Source: Solicola gregarius (GTDB lineage: Bacteria; Actinomycetota; Actinomycetes; Propionibacteriales; Nocardioidaceae). Taken from it: 64,000 bases of DNA. The stretch covers positions 248,001-312,000 of the forward strand of contig NZ_CP094970.1 in NCBI RefSeq assembly GCF_025790165.1, written 5' to 3'. The notes beneath the pieces were generated by a model that was not told the DNA's origin, did not search any database, and saw only the letters and a program-made list of their open reading frames with translations. A program made the translations under genes and the position numbers. Shown here piece after piece: positions 47,061-55,474 of this stretch. Numbering within the stretch: position 1 is the stretch's first letter; each line of letters starts with the position of its first letter.

Positions 47061-47982
47061 TCAGCCGACGTGGGACTCGAGCATCAGCGCCACGTCAAGC
47101 GGCCGCCCGCCATCGCTGTCGCCGCCCTCGGCATCCCACACCGCCGACAGTACGCAGCCGACGTACGCCCAGGCGACCGCTCGGTCCATCGGTACGCCGA
47201 GCCCGGCGGCGAGGCGCTCCAACCGTGCCGGCACAAGAGCGAGCAGCTCGTCGTCATGGCGACCCGGGTCGGGGTTGTACAGCAACGGCGCGATCTCGAA
47301 ACCGGGATCGCCGACCAAGCCATGCGGGTCGATCGCCAACCAGGGTTCGCGTTCGGACCGCAACACGTTGTCGTGGTGCAGGTCGCCGTGCAGCACGACC
47401 CGCTCGGTCGCGGATGCGCAGAGATCGTCGAACAGCGACAGTGCACGCTCCACCATCGGGACCGGTGGTACGTCGCACGGCAGGTACCGCAGGTGGTCGC
47501 GGAACGACGCCCGGTGCACCGACACGTCGGGGAGGTTCACTCCGTCGGGTGGCGGAACGTGCAGCCTGCGCAGGATATCGATGACGACATCGGTTGCATC
47601 GTCGTCCCGTTCGGGTACGAGCTCACGCAGCATCGTGCCCGGCTCGGCGCGCTCCAGCAGCAGTGCACCGTGCTCCAGGTCGCGGTCGAGCAGACGGATC
47701 GCGCCGTCACCGGCGAAGCAGCGCAGCGCGGCGGCCTCCTCGTAAAGGTGCTCCGACTCCGGTACGCCGAGCTTCAGCACTGCAAGGGACCCGTCCGCCC
47801 GACGAACGGGCGCCACCCAGTTGAAGCTCAGCACGTACGCATCGCCGACCTCGAAGCTCCCACGCCCCCGCGACATGCGCGAGGACCTCGGGGAACGACT
47901 CGAGCCACCGAACGCCCGCGCGTCCCCAGCCCTCTTCGACGTTCTCGCGCAGCGTCGAGGGCAGGTCGACCACGTCGGTCAT
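47061..47982 (-). pseudogene. APH(6)/hydroxyurea-type phosphotransferase, broken by a +1 insertion near 47854
   Basis: A kinase of the streptomycin 6-phosphotransferase / hydroxyurea phosphotransferase group. The first part starts MTDVVDLPSTLRENVEEGWG and reaches HVAGAWEL. The rest, from EVGDAYVLSFNWVAPVRR, lies in another frame and carries LLLERAEPGTMLRELV, the catalytic loop VVLHGDLHHDNVL and the IDPHGLVGDPGFEIAPLLYNP Mg site. The break is coding-strand CTTCGAGGTC; deleting one base gives a 306-residue protein. The ATG overlaps the cimA stop as ATGA. If the lesion is real the kinase is inactive. Confidence 0.88.
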
Positions 47983-49589
47983 GCGGTCGCCGCCGGCGAA
48001 TGTACGTCGTGGCGACGAAGCCCGAACGTCACCGCGTCGAGCAGCGCTTCCCACGACGCCTCGACGATGTTGTGTCCTACACCGACAGTCACCCACGACT
48101 CCTTGCCGTCTGAGGTCTCGATCAGCACTCGGATGACGGCGTCCGTGCCGTGGCCCTGGTCGAGGATGCGGACACGGTAGTCGGTCAGGCGGAATTGCTC
48201 CACCTCCGGGTACGCGCGCTCGATCGCCTGACGCAGTGCGTGGTCGAGCGCGTTGACGGGACCGTTGCCCTCGCCGGTGACCACGATGCGCTGGCCGGCG
48301 GCCCGCAGCTTCACCGTCGCCTCCGACAGCGCCTCCGCATCGGCGGGCGTACTCGACTCCGTGATGACCCTCCACGACTCGACCGCGAAGTACGACGGTC
48401 GCTGACCCTCGACCTCCTCGGCGAGCAGCAGATCGAACGATGCGTCGGCGGCCTCGAAGGTGTAACCGGTCTGCTCGAGCCGCTTGACACGCTCGGTGAT
48501 GCGCGCAAGCTGCTGCGCGTCCGACGTCAGGTCGTACCCCAGCTCCTTGCCCTTGAGCTCGATGCTCGCCCGGCCCGCCATCTCCGAGACGAGCAGCCGC
48601 ATGTCGTTGCCGACTCGCTCAGGGTCGATGTGCTGATAGAGATCGGGGTCGACGCGGATCGCGCTCGCGTGAAGTCCCGCCTTGTGCGCGAACGACGAGA
48701 CGCCCACGTACGGCTGTCGCGACGACGGCGGGATGTTCGTCACCTCCGCGACCGCGTGCGCGATGCGACTGGCCTCGCGGAGCGACGTGCCCGGCAGCAG
48801 CTCGTGGCCGAGCTTCAGCTGCAGGTTCGCCACGACCGCGACGAGGTCCGCGTTGCCGGTGCGCTCGCCGTACCCGTTCATGCAGCCCTGCATGTGGGTC
48901 GCGCCGGCGTTGACCGCGGCGACGGAGTTCGCGACCGCGCAGCCAGTGTCGTTGTGGCAGTGGATGCCGAGTCGGGCCCCGGTCTGGTCGGCGACGTCGG
49001 CGACGATCTCACCCACCCAGTCCGGCAGCATGCCGCCGTTGGTGTCGCACAGGACGACCACCTCGGCGCCGGCCTCCGCCGCGGTACGTACCACCTCGAG
49101 CGCGTACGCGCGGTTGGCGCGGACGCCGTCGAAGAAGTGCTCGCAGTCGAGGAACACCCGACGGCCCTCCGCGCGGAGGTGGCGAACGGTGTCGGACACC
49201 ATCGCGAGGTTCTCGTCGAGGGTCGTACGCAGCGCGAGCTCGACGTGACGGTCGTGGCTCTTGGCCACCAGCGTCACGACCGAGGCCTCGGACTCGCGCA
49301 ACGCCGCGACGAGCGGATCGTCGGCCGCGCTCACACCCGGGCGCCGCGTCGCGCCGAAGGCGGCGAGCGTCGCATTGCGCAACGACAGCTCACGGCGCGC
49401 ACGTGCGAAGAACTCGGTGTCCTTGGGGTTCGAACCCGGCCAGCCGCCCTCGATGTAGCCGACGCCGAGGTCGTCGAGGTGACGGGCGATGGTGAGCTTG
49501 TCGACGACGGAGAGGTTGAGCCCCTCCTGCTGCGCGCCGTCGCGCAGAGTCGTGTCGTAGACGTGGAAGCCCTCGTCAGTGGCACTCAC
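47979..49589 (-). CDS. cimA: (R)-citramalate synthase
   Basis: A 536-residue enzyme that condenses pyruvate with acetyl-CoA to citramalate, the threonine-independent route to 2-oxobutyrate and isoleucine. The DRE-TIM barrel begins YDTTLRDGAQQEGLNLS. It has HCHNDTGCAVANSVAAVNAGATHMQG and GYGERTGNADL, then the leucine/isoleucine-responsive regulatory domain in the last 130 residues. The GTG start at 49589 follows AAAGGATG. It is preceded by a leader peptide and attenuator and lies near ilvE and leuB. Confidence 0.94.
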   Translation of the reverse strand: MSATDEGFHVYDTTLRDGAQQEGLNLSVVDKLTIARHLDDLGVGYIEGGWPGSNPKDTEFFARARRELSLRNATLAAFGATRRPGVSAADDPLVAALRESEASVVTLVAKSHDRHVELALRTTLDENLAMVSDTVRHLRAEGRRVFLDCEHFFDGVRANRAYALEVVRTAAEAGAEVVVLCDTNGGMLPDWVGEIVADVADQTGARLGIHCHNDTGCAVANSVAAVNAGATHMQGCMNGYGERTGNADLVAVVANLQLKLGHELLPGTSLREASRIAHAVAEVTNIPPSSRQPYVGVSSFAHKAGLHASAIRVDPDLYQHIDPERVGNDMRLLVSEMAGRASIELKGKELGYDLTSDAQQLARITERVKRLEQTGYTFEAADASFDLLLAEEVEGQRPSYFAVESWRVITESSTPADAEALSEATVKLRAAGQRIVVTGEGNGPVNALDHALRQAIERAYPEVEQFRLTDYRVRILDQGHGTDAVIRVLIETSDGKESWVTVGVGHNIVEASWEALLDAVTFGLRRHDVHSPAATA

Positions 49590-49631
49590 GGTGCATCCTT
49601 TGCTTGGGAGTCTTGCCAACAGGCGTTAGTA

Positions 49632-49698
49632 CAAAAAGAAAAGCCCCCCGTGGGTACGAGAGGCTGCGCGTCTGGCTCGGGTTGCGAGCTAGACGCGC
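49632..49698 (-). promoter_or_regulatory. Attenuator in the cimA leader
   Basis: Read on the minus strand, a hairpin GCGCGTCT...AGACGCGC (49691-49698 with 49666-49673), with an inner GCTCG/CGAGC stem, overlaps the leader stop codon. It is followed at once by a second stem built on AGCC/GGCT (49642-49665) and a run of T with one C (49632-49641). The arrangement, leader peptide, hairpin, then T-rich terminator 43 bases before the start codon, fits ribosome-mediated attenuation. Confidence 0.75.
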
Positions 49699-49727
49699 CT
49701 TGGAATGATCGTGGCGCTGGTGTGCAC
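49689..49727 (-). CDS. Leader peptide of cimA attenuator
   Basis: A 12-codon open frame GTG...TAG encoding M-H-T-S-A-T-I-I-P-R-R-V. Two adjacent isoleucine codons, two threonine codons and a valine suit sensing of the isoleucine/valine pathway. The stop codon lies in the left arm of the antiterminator-type hairpin. There is a GGGG-containing purine run before the start. Confidence 0.68.
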   Translation of the reverse strand: MHTSATIIPRRV

Positions 49728-49817
49728 GGCCCCAGTCTGCCATGTACCGCGGCCTCCCCGACAGCGGCGGCCCGCGGTCTCAGCATCCGGGACGGCGCCG
49801 GTATACGCTCCTACCCG

Positions 49818-50537
49818 ATGACTCACGAGCTTCCCCGTACCCCGGACGTGCGCGCCATCTATCTCGTGCTGACCGCCTCCGCACTCGACCTGGATGAGAG
49901 CGGCGAGGTCGACGTACGCCCGTTCGCCGACGACTCGCGTGCGCTGCCTCCACCCGATCTGTTGGTCGCGCGTGGGAGTACCGTCGACGATCTCGAGGGC
50001 CTCGCCGACCGGCCCCACGTACTCGCCGTGACCAAGGCGTCGGGCCTCGCAGAGGCGCACGACGTCGAGTGCGCCGCCCGGTCGCGGGCGCTGCGAATCG
50101 CCGCCGAGCATGACGGCATCGTCATCGACACCGCCGTGCCCTGGATCCTGCACGGCGACGCATCGCACTCCCCCGCAGCACACGAGTGGTTCGCGTTCTC
50201 CCACACCGGCACGTCGATCCGTACGCACGGCCTCGCCCGTTTCGGTCTGCCGGAGCTCGGCAACGACCAGGCCGACGCCGAGCGGCTGCCGATGTACGAC
50301 GCGGTGCTCGTCGGAGTCGCCCAGCGCCTGATCGAGGAGTGGCCGGCGAACGATCCCATCGGCCCGGCCACGATCACACTGCGCGACATCGCGCGCGGCT
50401 ACGGCGACGCGTTCACCGAGGGCGACGATCCCACGCTGACCCGCAGCGTCGATGTCAGCCTGCGGTACGACCGCGGCAACCGCCTGCTCGAGGCGGCGTT
50501 GCACGACGACCCCGCCGTCGAGCTGTTCGGCGGGTAG
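49818..50537 (+). CDS. Conserved hypothetical protein
   Basis: A 239-residue soluble protein without a signal peptide or membrane segment. The sequence is acidic, with stretches AIYLVLTASALDLDE, HVLAVTKASGLAEAHDVE, GIVIDTAVPWILHGDA, and WFAFSHTGTSIRTHGLARFGLPELG. I do not recognise a catalytic motif. It is divergent from cimA and convergent with ilvE. Its own promoter must lie in the 228 bases shared with the cimA leader. Confidence 0.75.
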   Translation: MTHELPRTPDVRAIYLVLTASALDLDESGEVDVRPFADDSRALPPPDLLVARGSTVDDLEGLADRPHVLAVTKASGLAEAHDVECAARSRALRIAAEHDGIVIDTAVPWILHGDASHSPAAHEWFAFSHTGTSIRTHGLARFGLPELGNDQADAERLPMYDAVLVGVAQRLIEEWPANDPIGPATITLRDIARGYGDAFTEGDDPTLTRSVDVSLRYDRGNRLLEAALHDDPAVELFGG

Positions 50538-50552
50538 CGTCGGGAGGATGGG

Positions 50553-51653
50553 TCAGGCGACCGTGTGCATCCAGTCGTGGCGGTCGTCGGCACGGCCGTA
50601 CTGGATGTCGACCAGGGCCTCGCGGATCGCCATCGTCACCTTGCCGGCCTCGCCGTCGCTGCTGCGCGCCTCGGCGACGTCGTCACCGTCGGCCCACTTG
50701 AGTGCCCCGACGGGCGTGAGTACCGCGGCCGTGCCGCAGGCGAACACCTCGGTGATGCGGCCGTCGCGTACGCCCTCGCGCCACTCATCGATGCCGAAGC
50801 GCCGCTCGATGATCTCGTGCCCGAGGTCGGCTGCGAGCGTCATGACCGATTCGCGGGTGATGCCCTCGAGGATCGACCCGGACAGCGCGGGCGTGACGAT
50901 CGAGCCGTCGTCGTACACGAAGTAGAGGTTCATGCCGCCGAGCTCCTCGACGAAAGCGTGCTCGACGTCGTCGAGGAACACCACCTGGTCGCAGCCGTGC
51001 TCGGCCGCCTGACTCTGTGGCAGCAGGCTGGCGGCATAGTTGCCGCCGCACTTGGCCGCACCGGTACCGCCGGACCCGGCACGGGCGTACTCCGACGAGA
51101 GCCAGATCGACACCGGCTTGACGCCGCCCGCGAAGTACGCACCGGCGGGCGACGCGATCACCGAGAACGTGACGTGCTTCGCCGGCCGCACGCCGAGGAA
51201 CACCTCGGAGGCGAACATGAAGGGTCGGACGTACAGGCTGGTCTCCCCGCCCGACGGCACCCACTCCGCGTCGGTACGCACGAGGCTGTCGATGGCACCG
51301 ACGAACAGCTCCTCGGGCAGCCGCGGTAGCGCGAGCCGCTCCGCAGAGCGCTGCATGCGCGCGGCATTGGAGTACGGGCGGAAGGTACGGATCGAGCCGT
51401 CCGGGTGCGCGTACGCCTTCATGCCCTCGAAGATCTCCTGCGCATAGTGCAGCACCGCCGTGGCAGGGTCGACCGACAACGGGCCGTACGCAACGACGCG
51501 CGGGTCGTGCCAGCCGGCATCGGGAGTCCATTCCGCCAGAAACATGTGGTCGGTGAAGTACGTGCCGAAGCCAGGACTGGAGAGGATCTCGGCCCGCCGC
51601 TCGGGCGGTGTCGGCGAGGGGTTCGCATCGATGCGAATGGACGGCGTTGTCAT
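50553..51653 (-). CDS. ilvE: Branched-chain-amino-acid aminotransferase, paralogue 1
   Basis: A 366-residue class IV PLP aminotransferase. Characteristic parts are FTDHMFLAEWTPDAGWHDPRVVAYGPLSVDPATAVLHYAQEIFEGMKAY, FRPYSNAARMQRSAERLALP, the PLP region GTGAAKCGGNYAASLLPQ and VFLDDVEHAFVEELGGMNLYF. It catalyses the last step of Leu, Ile and Val synthesis. ATG 51653 is used; GTG 51660-51662 is a near alternative. It lies ten bases after the stop of a close paralogue. Confidence 0.93.
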   Translation of the reverse strand: MTTPSIRIDANPSPTPPERRAEILSSPGFGTYFTDHMFLAEWTPDAGWHDPRVVAYGPLSVDPATAVLHYAQEIFEGMKAYAHPDGSIRTFRPYSNAARMQRSAERLALPRLPEELFVGAIDSLVRTDAEWVPSGGETSLYVRPFMFASEVFLGVRPAKHVTFSVIASPAGAYFAGGVKPVSIWLSSEYARAGSGGTGAAKCGGNYAASLLPQSQAAEHGCDQVVFLDDVEHAFVEELGGMNLYFVYDDGSIVTPALSGSILEGITRESVMTLAADLGHEIIERRFGIDEWREGVRDGRITEVFACGTAAVLTPVGALKWADGDDVAEARSSDGEAGKVTMAIREALVDIQYGRADDRHDWMHTVA

Positions 51654-51663
51654 ATCCAGCACG

Positions 51664-52812
51664 TTAACCCATGCCTCCTACCGCTGCGACGGGTTCTCTG
51701 CCACCGACGATCTGGTGCATCCAGCCGTACGGGTCGGCGGCGTGGCCGTACTGGATTCCGACGAGTTCGTCGCGCAGCGCACGGGTGACGGTTGCCCGGC
51801 CACAGTCGGCGACGCCCGCGTCATGAACGACGTCCCCGTCGGCCCACTTGAGCCGTCCGACCGGTGTCACCACCGCTGCTGTGCCGCAAGCGAAGACCTC
51901 GGCGATGCGGCCGTCGCGTACGCCGTCACGCCACTCGTCGATGTCGACGCGCCGCTCGACGACCTCGTGCCCCATCGCCGTTGCGATCGTCTTGAGCGAG
52001 TCGCGAGTGATGCCGTCGAGGATGGACCCCGACAGCTCCGGCGTCACGATCGAACCGTCGGCGAACACGAAGTACAGGTTCATCGCGCCGATCTCCTCGA
52101 CCCAACGCCGCTCGACGTCATCGAGGAACACGACCTGGTCGCACCCGTGCGCCGCGGCCTGCGCCTGCGGCAACAGGCTCGCCGCGTAGTTGCTACCCGA
52201 CTTGGCCGCGCCCGTGCCGCCGGAGCCCGCGCGGGCGTACTCCGACGACAGCCACACCTCAACGGGCGCGACCCCGCCCGGGAAGTACGGACCTGCGGGC
52301 GACGCGATCACCGCGAACGTCGCGCGCCGCGCCGCGCGTACGCCGAAGAACGCCTCGGTCGCGAACATGAACGGCCGGAGGTACAGGCTGGCCTCGCCAT
52401 CGGTCGGCACCCAGCCGGCGTCCGCGCGTACCAGCGCGTCGACCGCGCCGACGAACAGCTCGTCGGGAACTGCCGGCAGGGCGAGGCGTGCGGCGGAGCG
52501 ACGCATGCGGGCGGCATTGGCGTACGGCCGGAAGGCATGGATCGAGCCGTCCGGATGCGCGTACGCCTTCAGCCCTTCGAAGATCTCCTGCGCGTAGTGC
52601 AGTACCGATGATGCCGGGTCGATCGAGAGCGGTCCGTACGGAACGACTCGCGGGTCCTGCCAGCCGTCGCCGACGCTCCACTCGGCCATGAACATGTGGT
52701 CGGTGAAGTGCGTACCGAATCGCGGTTCGCCGAGGACCTGCGCGCGCCGCTCGTCGGTTGCGGGCGCGGGGTTGGATGTGGTGCTGATCGGATGAGTAAC
52801 CGTCGCGGTCAC
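51664..52812 (-). CDS. ilvE: Branched-chain-amino-acid aminotransferase, paralogue 2
   Basis: A 382-residue paralogue of the neighbouring aminotransferase. It shares nearly every motif: HFTDHMFMAEWSVGDGWQDP, LHYAQEIFEGLKAYAHPDGS, RPYANAARMRRSAARLALP, GTGAAKSGSNYAASLLPQ. It starts with a different, threonine-rich N-terminus (VTATVTHPISTTSNP) and ends in a longer tail. The GTG start 52812 follows AGGAAGG. The two genes are an adjacent duplication downstream of leuB, and both appear intact. Confidence 0.93.
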   Translation of the reverse strand: MTATVTHPISTTSNPAPATDERRAQVLGEPRFGTHFTDHMFMAEWSVGDGWQDPRVVPYGPLSIDPASSVLHYAQEIFEGLKAYAHPDGSIHAFRPYANAARMRRSAARLALPAVPDELFVGAVDALVRADAGWVPTDGEASLYLRPFMFATEAFFGVRAARRATFAVIASPAGPYFPGGVAPVEVWLSSEYARAGSGGTGAAKSGSNYAASLLPQAQAAAHGCDQVVFLDDVERRWVEEIGAMNLYFVFADGSIVTPELSGSILDGITRDSLKTIATAMGHEVVERRVDIDEWRDGVRDGRIAEVFACGTAAVVTPVGRLKWADGDVVHDAGVADCGRATVTRALRDELVGIQYGHAADPYGWMHQIVGGREPVAAVGGMG

Positions 52813-52850
52813 GTGGGCTTGCCTTCCTGGCTGAGTGGTGAGGGTGGAGG

Positions 52851-53900
52851 TCAGCCGACCCGTACGCCCTCGGCCACCCGCGCTGCGATGGCCTCGCCCA
52901 CCTCCTCGGTACGTCGGGGCGCGGAGCCGCGCTCGGCGATGTCGGCCTCGGCCGCCTGCTGTACGTCGTGCGCCGCATCGGCGTGGCCGAGGTGGTCGAG
53001 CAGCAGTACGGTCGACAGGATCGCCGCCGTCGGGTCGGCCTTCGACTGGCCCGCGATATCCGGTGCGGAGCCATGGACCGGCTCGAACATGCTCGGCGCG
53101 GTGTGGTCGGGGTTCACGTTGCCGCTCGCGGCGAGTCCGATGCCGCCGGTGATCGCGGCGGCGAGGTCGGTGATGATGTCGCCGAACAGGTTGTCGGTGA
53201 CGACGACGTCGAACCGGGCAGGATCGGTCGCGAGGAAGATCGTCGCGGCGTCGACGTGGAGGTAGTCCACGGCGATGTCGGGGAACTCCTGGGCCACCCG
53301 GTCGACGGTGCGTGACCACAGGTGCCCGGCGTGCACGAGCACGTTGTTCTTGTGCACGAGGGTGAGCTTCTTACGAGGTCGTGCCGCCGCCCTGGCGAAC
53401 GCGTCGCGGACGACCCGCTCGACGCCGAACGCCGTGTTGACGCTGACCTCGGTCGCGATCTCGTGCGGTGTGCCGACTCGCAGCGCGCCGCCGTTGCCGA
53501 CGTAGGGACCCTCTGTGCCCTCGCGTACGACGACGAAGTCGATCTCGCCGGGATCGCGGAGCGGGGAGGGTACTCCCGTGAACAGCTTGGACGGGCGAAG
53601 GTTCACGTAGTGGTCGAGCTCGAAGCGCAGCCGCAGCAGCAGGCCGCGCTCGAGTACGCCCGACGGAACGCTCGGGTCGCCGACGGCGCCGAGCAGGATC
53701 GCATCGTGGCCGCGGATCTCCTCGAGTACCGCATCGGGGAGTGTCTCGCCGCTCGCGTGATAGCGGCGTGCCCCGAGGTCGTACTCGGTGGTCGTGAACG
53801 TCAGGTCGTATGCCGGGGCGATGGTCTCGAGTACGCGAAGTGCCTCGCGGGTCACTTCGGGTCCGATTCCGTCTCCGGGGACGACTGCAAGTGAGGTCAT
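52851..53900 (-). CDS. leuB: 3-isopropylmalate dehydrogenase
   Basis: A 349-residue dehydrogenase that oxidises 3-isopropylmalate in leucine synthesis. Motifs are [83 protein letters not shown] and [14 protein letters not shown]. Residue blocks for the divalent-metal and NAD sites are present. It is 38 bases upstream of ilvE paralogue 2, so leuB-ilvE2-ilvE1 probably form one transcript. Confidence 0.95.
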   Translation of the reverse strand: MTSLAVVPGDGIGPEVTREALRVLETIAPAYDLTFTTTEYDLGARRYHASGETLPDAVLEEIRGHDAILLGAVGDPSVPSGVLERGLLLRLRFELDHYVNLRPSKLFTGVPSPLRDPGEIDFVVVREGTEGPYVGNGGALRVGTPHEIATEVSVNTAFGVERVVRDAFARAAARPRKKLTLVHKNNVLVHAGHLWSRTVDRVAQEFPDIAVDYLHVDAATIFLATDPARFDVVVTDNLFGDIITDLAAAITGGIGLAASGNVNPDHTAPSMFEPVHGSAPDIAGQSKADPTAAILSTVLLLDHLGHADAAHDVQQAAEADIAERGSAPRRTEEVGEAIAARVAEGVRVG

Positions 53901-53942
53901 GCGCAGACCTTAGTCATGGTGGGGGAAGCGGCCGTGTCGGTC

Positions 53943-54065
53943 TCAGTTGTCGTCGGGGCGGTCGCCGCCGCTGTCGCGCAGGTCCGTCGAGGACTGGGCA
54001 GCGCTCTGTCCGTCGTACTTGTCGCGCAGGTGGCTGGGTCCCCACTCGGGATACATGTCGTACAT
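53943..54065 (-). CDS. 40-residue conserved-looking small protein
   Basis: A short gene encoding 40 residues, starting MYDMYPEWGPSHLRDKYDGQ and ending RDSGGDRPDDN. GGAGAG lies five bases before the ATG, a good ribosome-binding site. The MYPEWGP-type start recalls small actinobacterial proteins of unknown role, but I cannot confirm a family. It lies 42 bases upstream of leuB on the same strand and may be co-transcribed with it. It has no membrane segment or cysteine. Confidence 0.6.
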   Translation of the reverse strand: MYDMYPEWGPSHLRDKYDGQSAAQSSTDLRDSGGDRPDDN

Positions 54066-54418
54066 CGGTCTCTCCTTCGGTGATCGGGCGGAATAGATGG
54101 AACGTCCGGCGTCTGGCTCGGAGTTCCAGCCAGGCCGTGCGACGAACCGTCCGATGGATCACATCAGAGAGGTCTACTGCCGAGGAAGGTAGCGCTGTTG
54201 CGGTTTTCATCCTCGCGGCGGGAGCTCCGGGCCAAACGCCGAACTCCGCGGCGAGGGTGGCCTACGTGGCCTCGCCGCGGCAGATGAGAATTACTACGAA
54301 CTTCCGCATGATGCGGGCAACGTTAGGTCACCGCCCGATCACCGGCCAAGCGACTTGCGCGGACTTCTCAGGATCCGAGACACCGAACTCACTTGGTGGA
54401 CTATGAAACACTGCCGGG
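54066..54418. other. 353-bp intergenic region with two hairpins
   Basis: No gene is supportable here. It holds an 11-bp perfect inverted repeat CCGCGGCGAGG/CCTCGCCGCGG (54246-54256, 54270-54280) and a smaller stem CTGGCT/AGCCAG (54113-54133). The word GCGTCTGGCTCGG at 54109-54121 recurs in the cimA attenuator (49668-49680). Promoters for the small gene/leuB unit and for the O-methyltransferase must lie here. TATGAA at 54402-54407, 12 bases before the GTG of the latter, is a possible -10 box for a leaderless transcript. Confidence 0.6.
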
Positions 54419-54982
54419 GTGAGCGCGCCAACCGACGTACCAGACCTGGTCACCCGCGCCCTCGACCTCTCCCGGCAGGAGGGATTCATCACCGCGACCC
54501 GGCACGAGACCGGCCGCCTGCTGGCCACCCTCGCGGCATCGCGACAGGGCACGCTCGCCGAGCTCGGCACCGGGTGCGGAGTCGGATCGGCGTGGATCAG
54601 CAGCGGTACGGGCGGCGACGCGCGGGTCGTGACCGCCGAGCTCGACCCAGGGCTCGCGCAGAAGGTGCAGGACATCTTCGCCGAGACGTCGGGCGTCGAG
54701 GTGATCGCCGGAGACTGGACGGCGCTCGAGCAGTACGCGCCGTTCGCGCTGCTGTTCGTCGACGTACGCGACGTCAAGGGCAGCGTCGAGGCGGTCTGCG
54801 ACCTGATGGAGCCCGGCGGCATGGTCGTGCTCGACGACTTCACGCCGTGCGAGTCGTGGCCGCCGATCTTCGAGGGACGCGTCGACGTGATGCGCGAGCA
54901 GTGGCTCACGGATCCGCGGTTCACGGCGGTCGAGGTGATGGTCTCGGCCGACTCGTCGGTGCTGATCGCTACCCGGCGCTAG
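54419..54982 (+). CDS. O-methyltransferase-like SAM enzyme
   Basis: A 187-residue methyltransferase of the catechol O-methyltransferase/MT3 type. Features are RQEGFITATRHETGRLLATLAA, motif I LAELGTGCGVGSAWI, the acidic VVTAELDP, ALLFVDVRDVKGSVEAV and GGMVVLDDFTP. It is slightly shorter than typical OMTs (about 210-220). The GTG start has no clear ribosome-binding site and may be leaderless. Its end overlaps the convergent DUF1772 gene by 14 bases. Confidence 0.85.
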   Translation: MSAPTDVPDLVTRALDLSRQEGFITATRHETGRLLATLAASRQGTLAELGTGCGVGSAWISSGTGGDARVVTAELDPGLAQKVQDIFAETSGVEVIAGDWTALEQYAPFALLFVDVRDVKGSVEAVCDLMEPGGMVVLDDFTPCESWPPIFEGRVDVMREQWLTDPRFTAVEVMVSADSSVLIATRR

Positions 54983-55469
54983 CCACCGGCCGACCGGGCG
55001 GTGTTCGCGTCGCGGCGGCGATCAGGACTCCGAAAGCCGCCACGGCCGCGCCTGTACGGAGCGCATGGGCGAGCTGCCAGCGGTCGCGCACGCTCATCCA
55101 GTCCGTCGGCGGCGACTGCACGTTCCAGTCGAGCTGATCGGTGTTGATCGGCAGGTTGACGACGAGGGTCAAGGCGAGGACGGCGACCAGTAATGCGAGC
55201 GCCGTCAGCGCGAGCAGCGGGCGACGCCGGTCGGCTTTGTAGGCGAAGACGGCGAGCAGCGCAGTGGCAAGCAGCGCCGGCAGCAGCGTGCCCGTGGCTA
55301 GCCGGTCCAGCGAGTCGAGCTCGGCAAGCCGGACCTCGGTGTACGCCTGACCGTCGAGGTCGCGCAATGACAGTTCGAGGACGAGGACCGCGACGAGGAA
55401 GCCGGCGAAGAGGCCAGCGAAGACCAGACTCACCCGCTGCGCGACCCTGGCGACCTGACTGTTCGGCAT
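54969..55469 (-). CDS. DUF1772 (anthrone-oxygenase-like) membrane protein
   Basis: A 166-residue protein with four hydrophobic helices (about 15-35, 60-80, 88-105 and 140-158). The pattern GLFAGFLVAVLVLELSLRDLDGQAYTEVRLAELDSLDR and the NLPINTDQLDWNVQSPPTDWMSVRDRWQLAH block are typical of DUF1772. Members resemble anthrone oxygenases, but their function in bacteria is unclear. ATG 55469 has GAGGAG eight bases upstream; GTG 55478 overlaps the NmrA stop and is a second option. Confidence 0.85.
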   Translation of the reverse strand: MPNSQVARVAQRVSLVFAGLFAGFLVAVLVLELSLRDLDGQAYTEVRLAELDSLDRLATGTLLPALLATALLAVFAYKADRRRPLLALTALALLVAVLALTLVVNLPINTDQLDWNVQSPPTDWMSVRDRWQLAHALRTGAAVAAFGVLIAAATRTPPGRPVASAG

Positions 55470-55474
55470 GTTCG

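Noticed and set aside
54178-54195. CGAGGAAGGTAGCG shared by the 54 kb intergenic region and the znuC repeat unit
   Set aside because: A 14-base match in GC-rich DNA with different surroundings is weak, and no mobile unit boundaries are visible.
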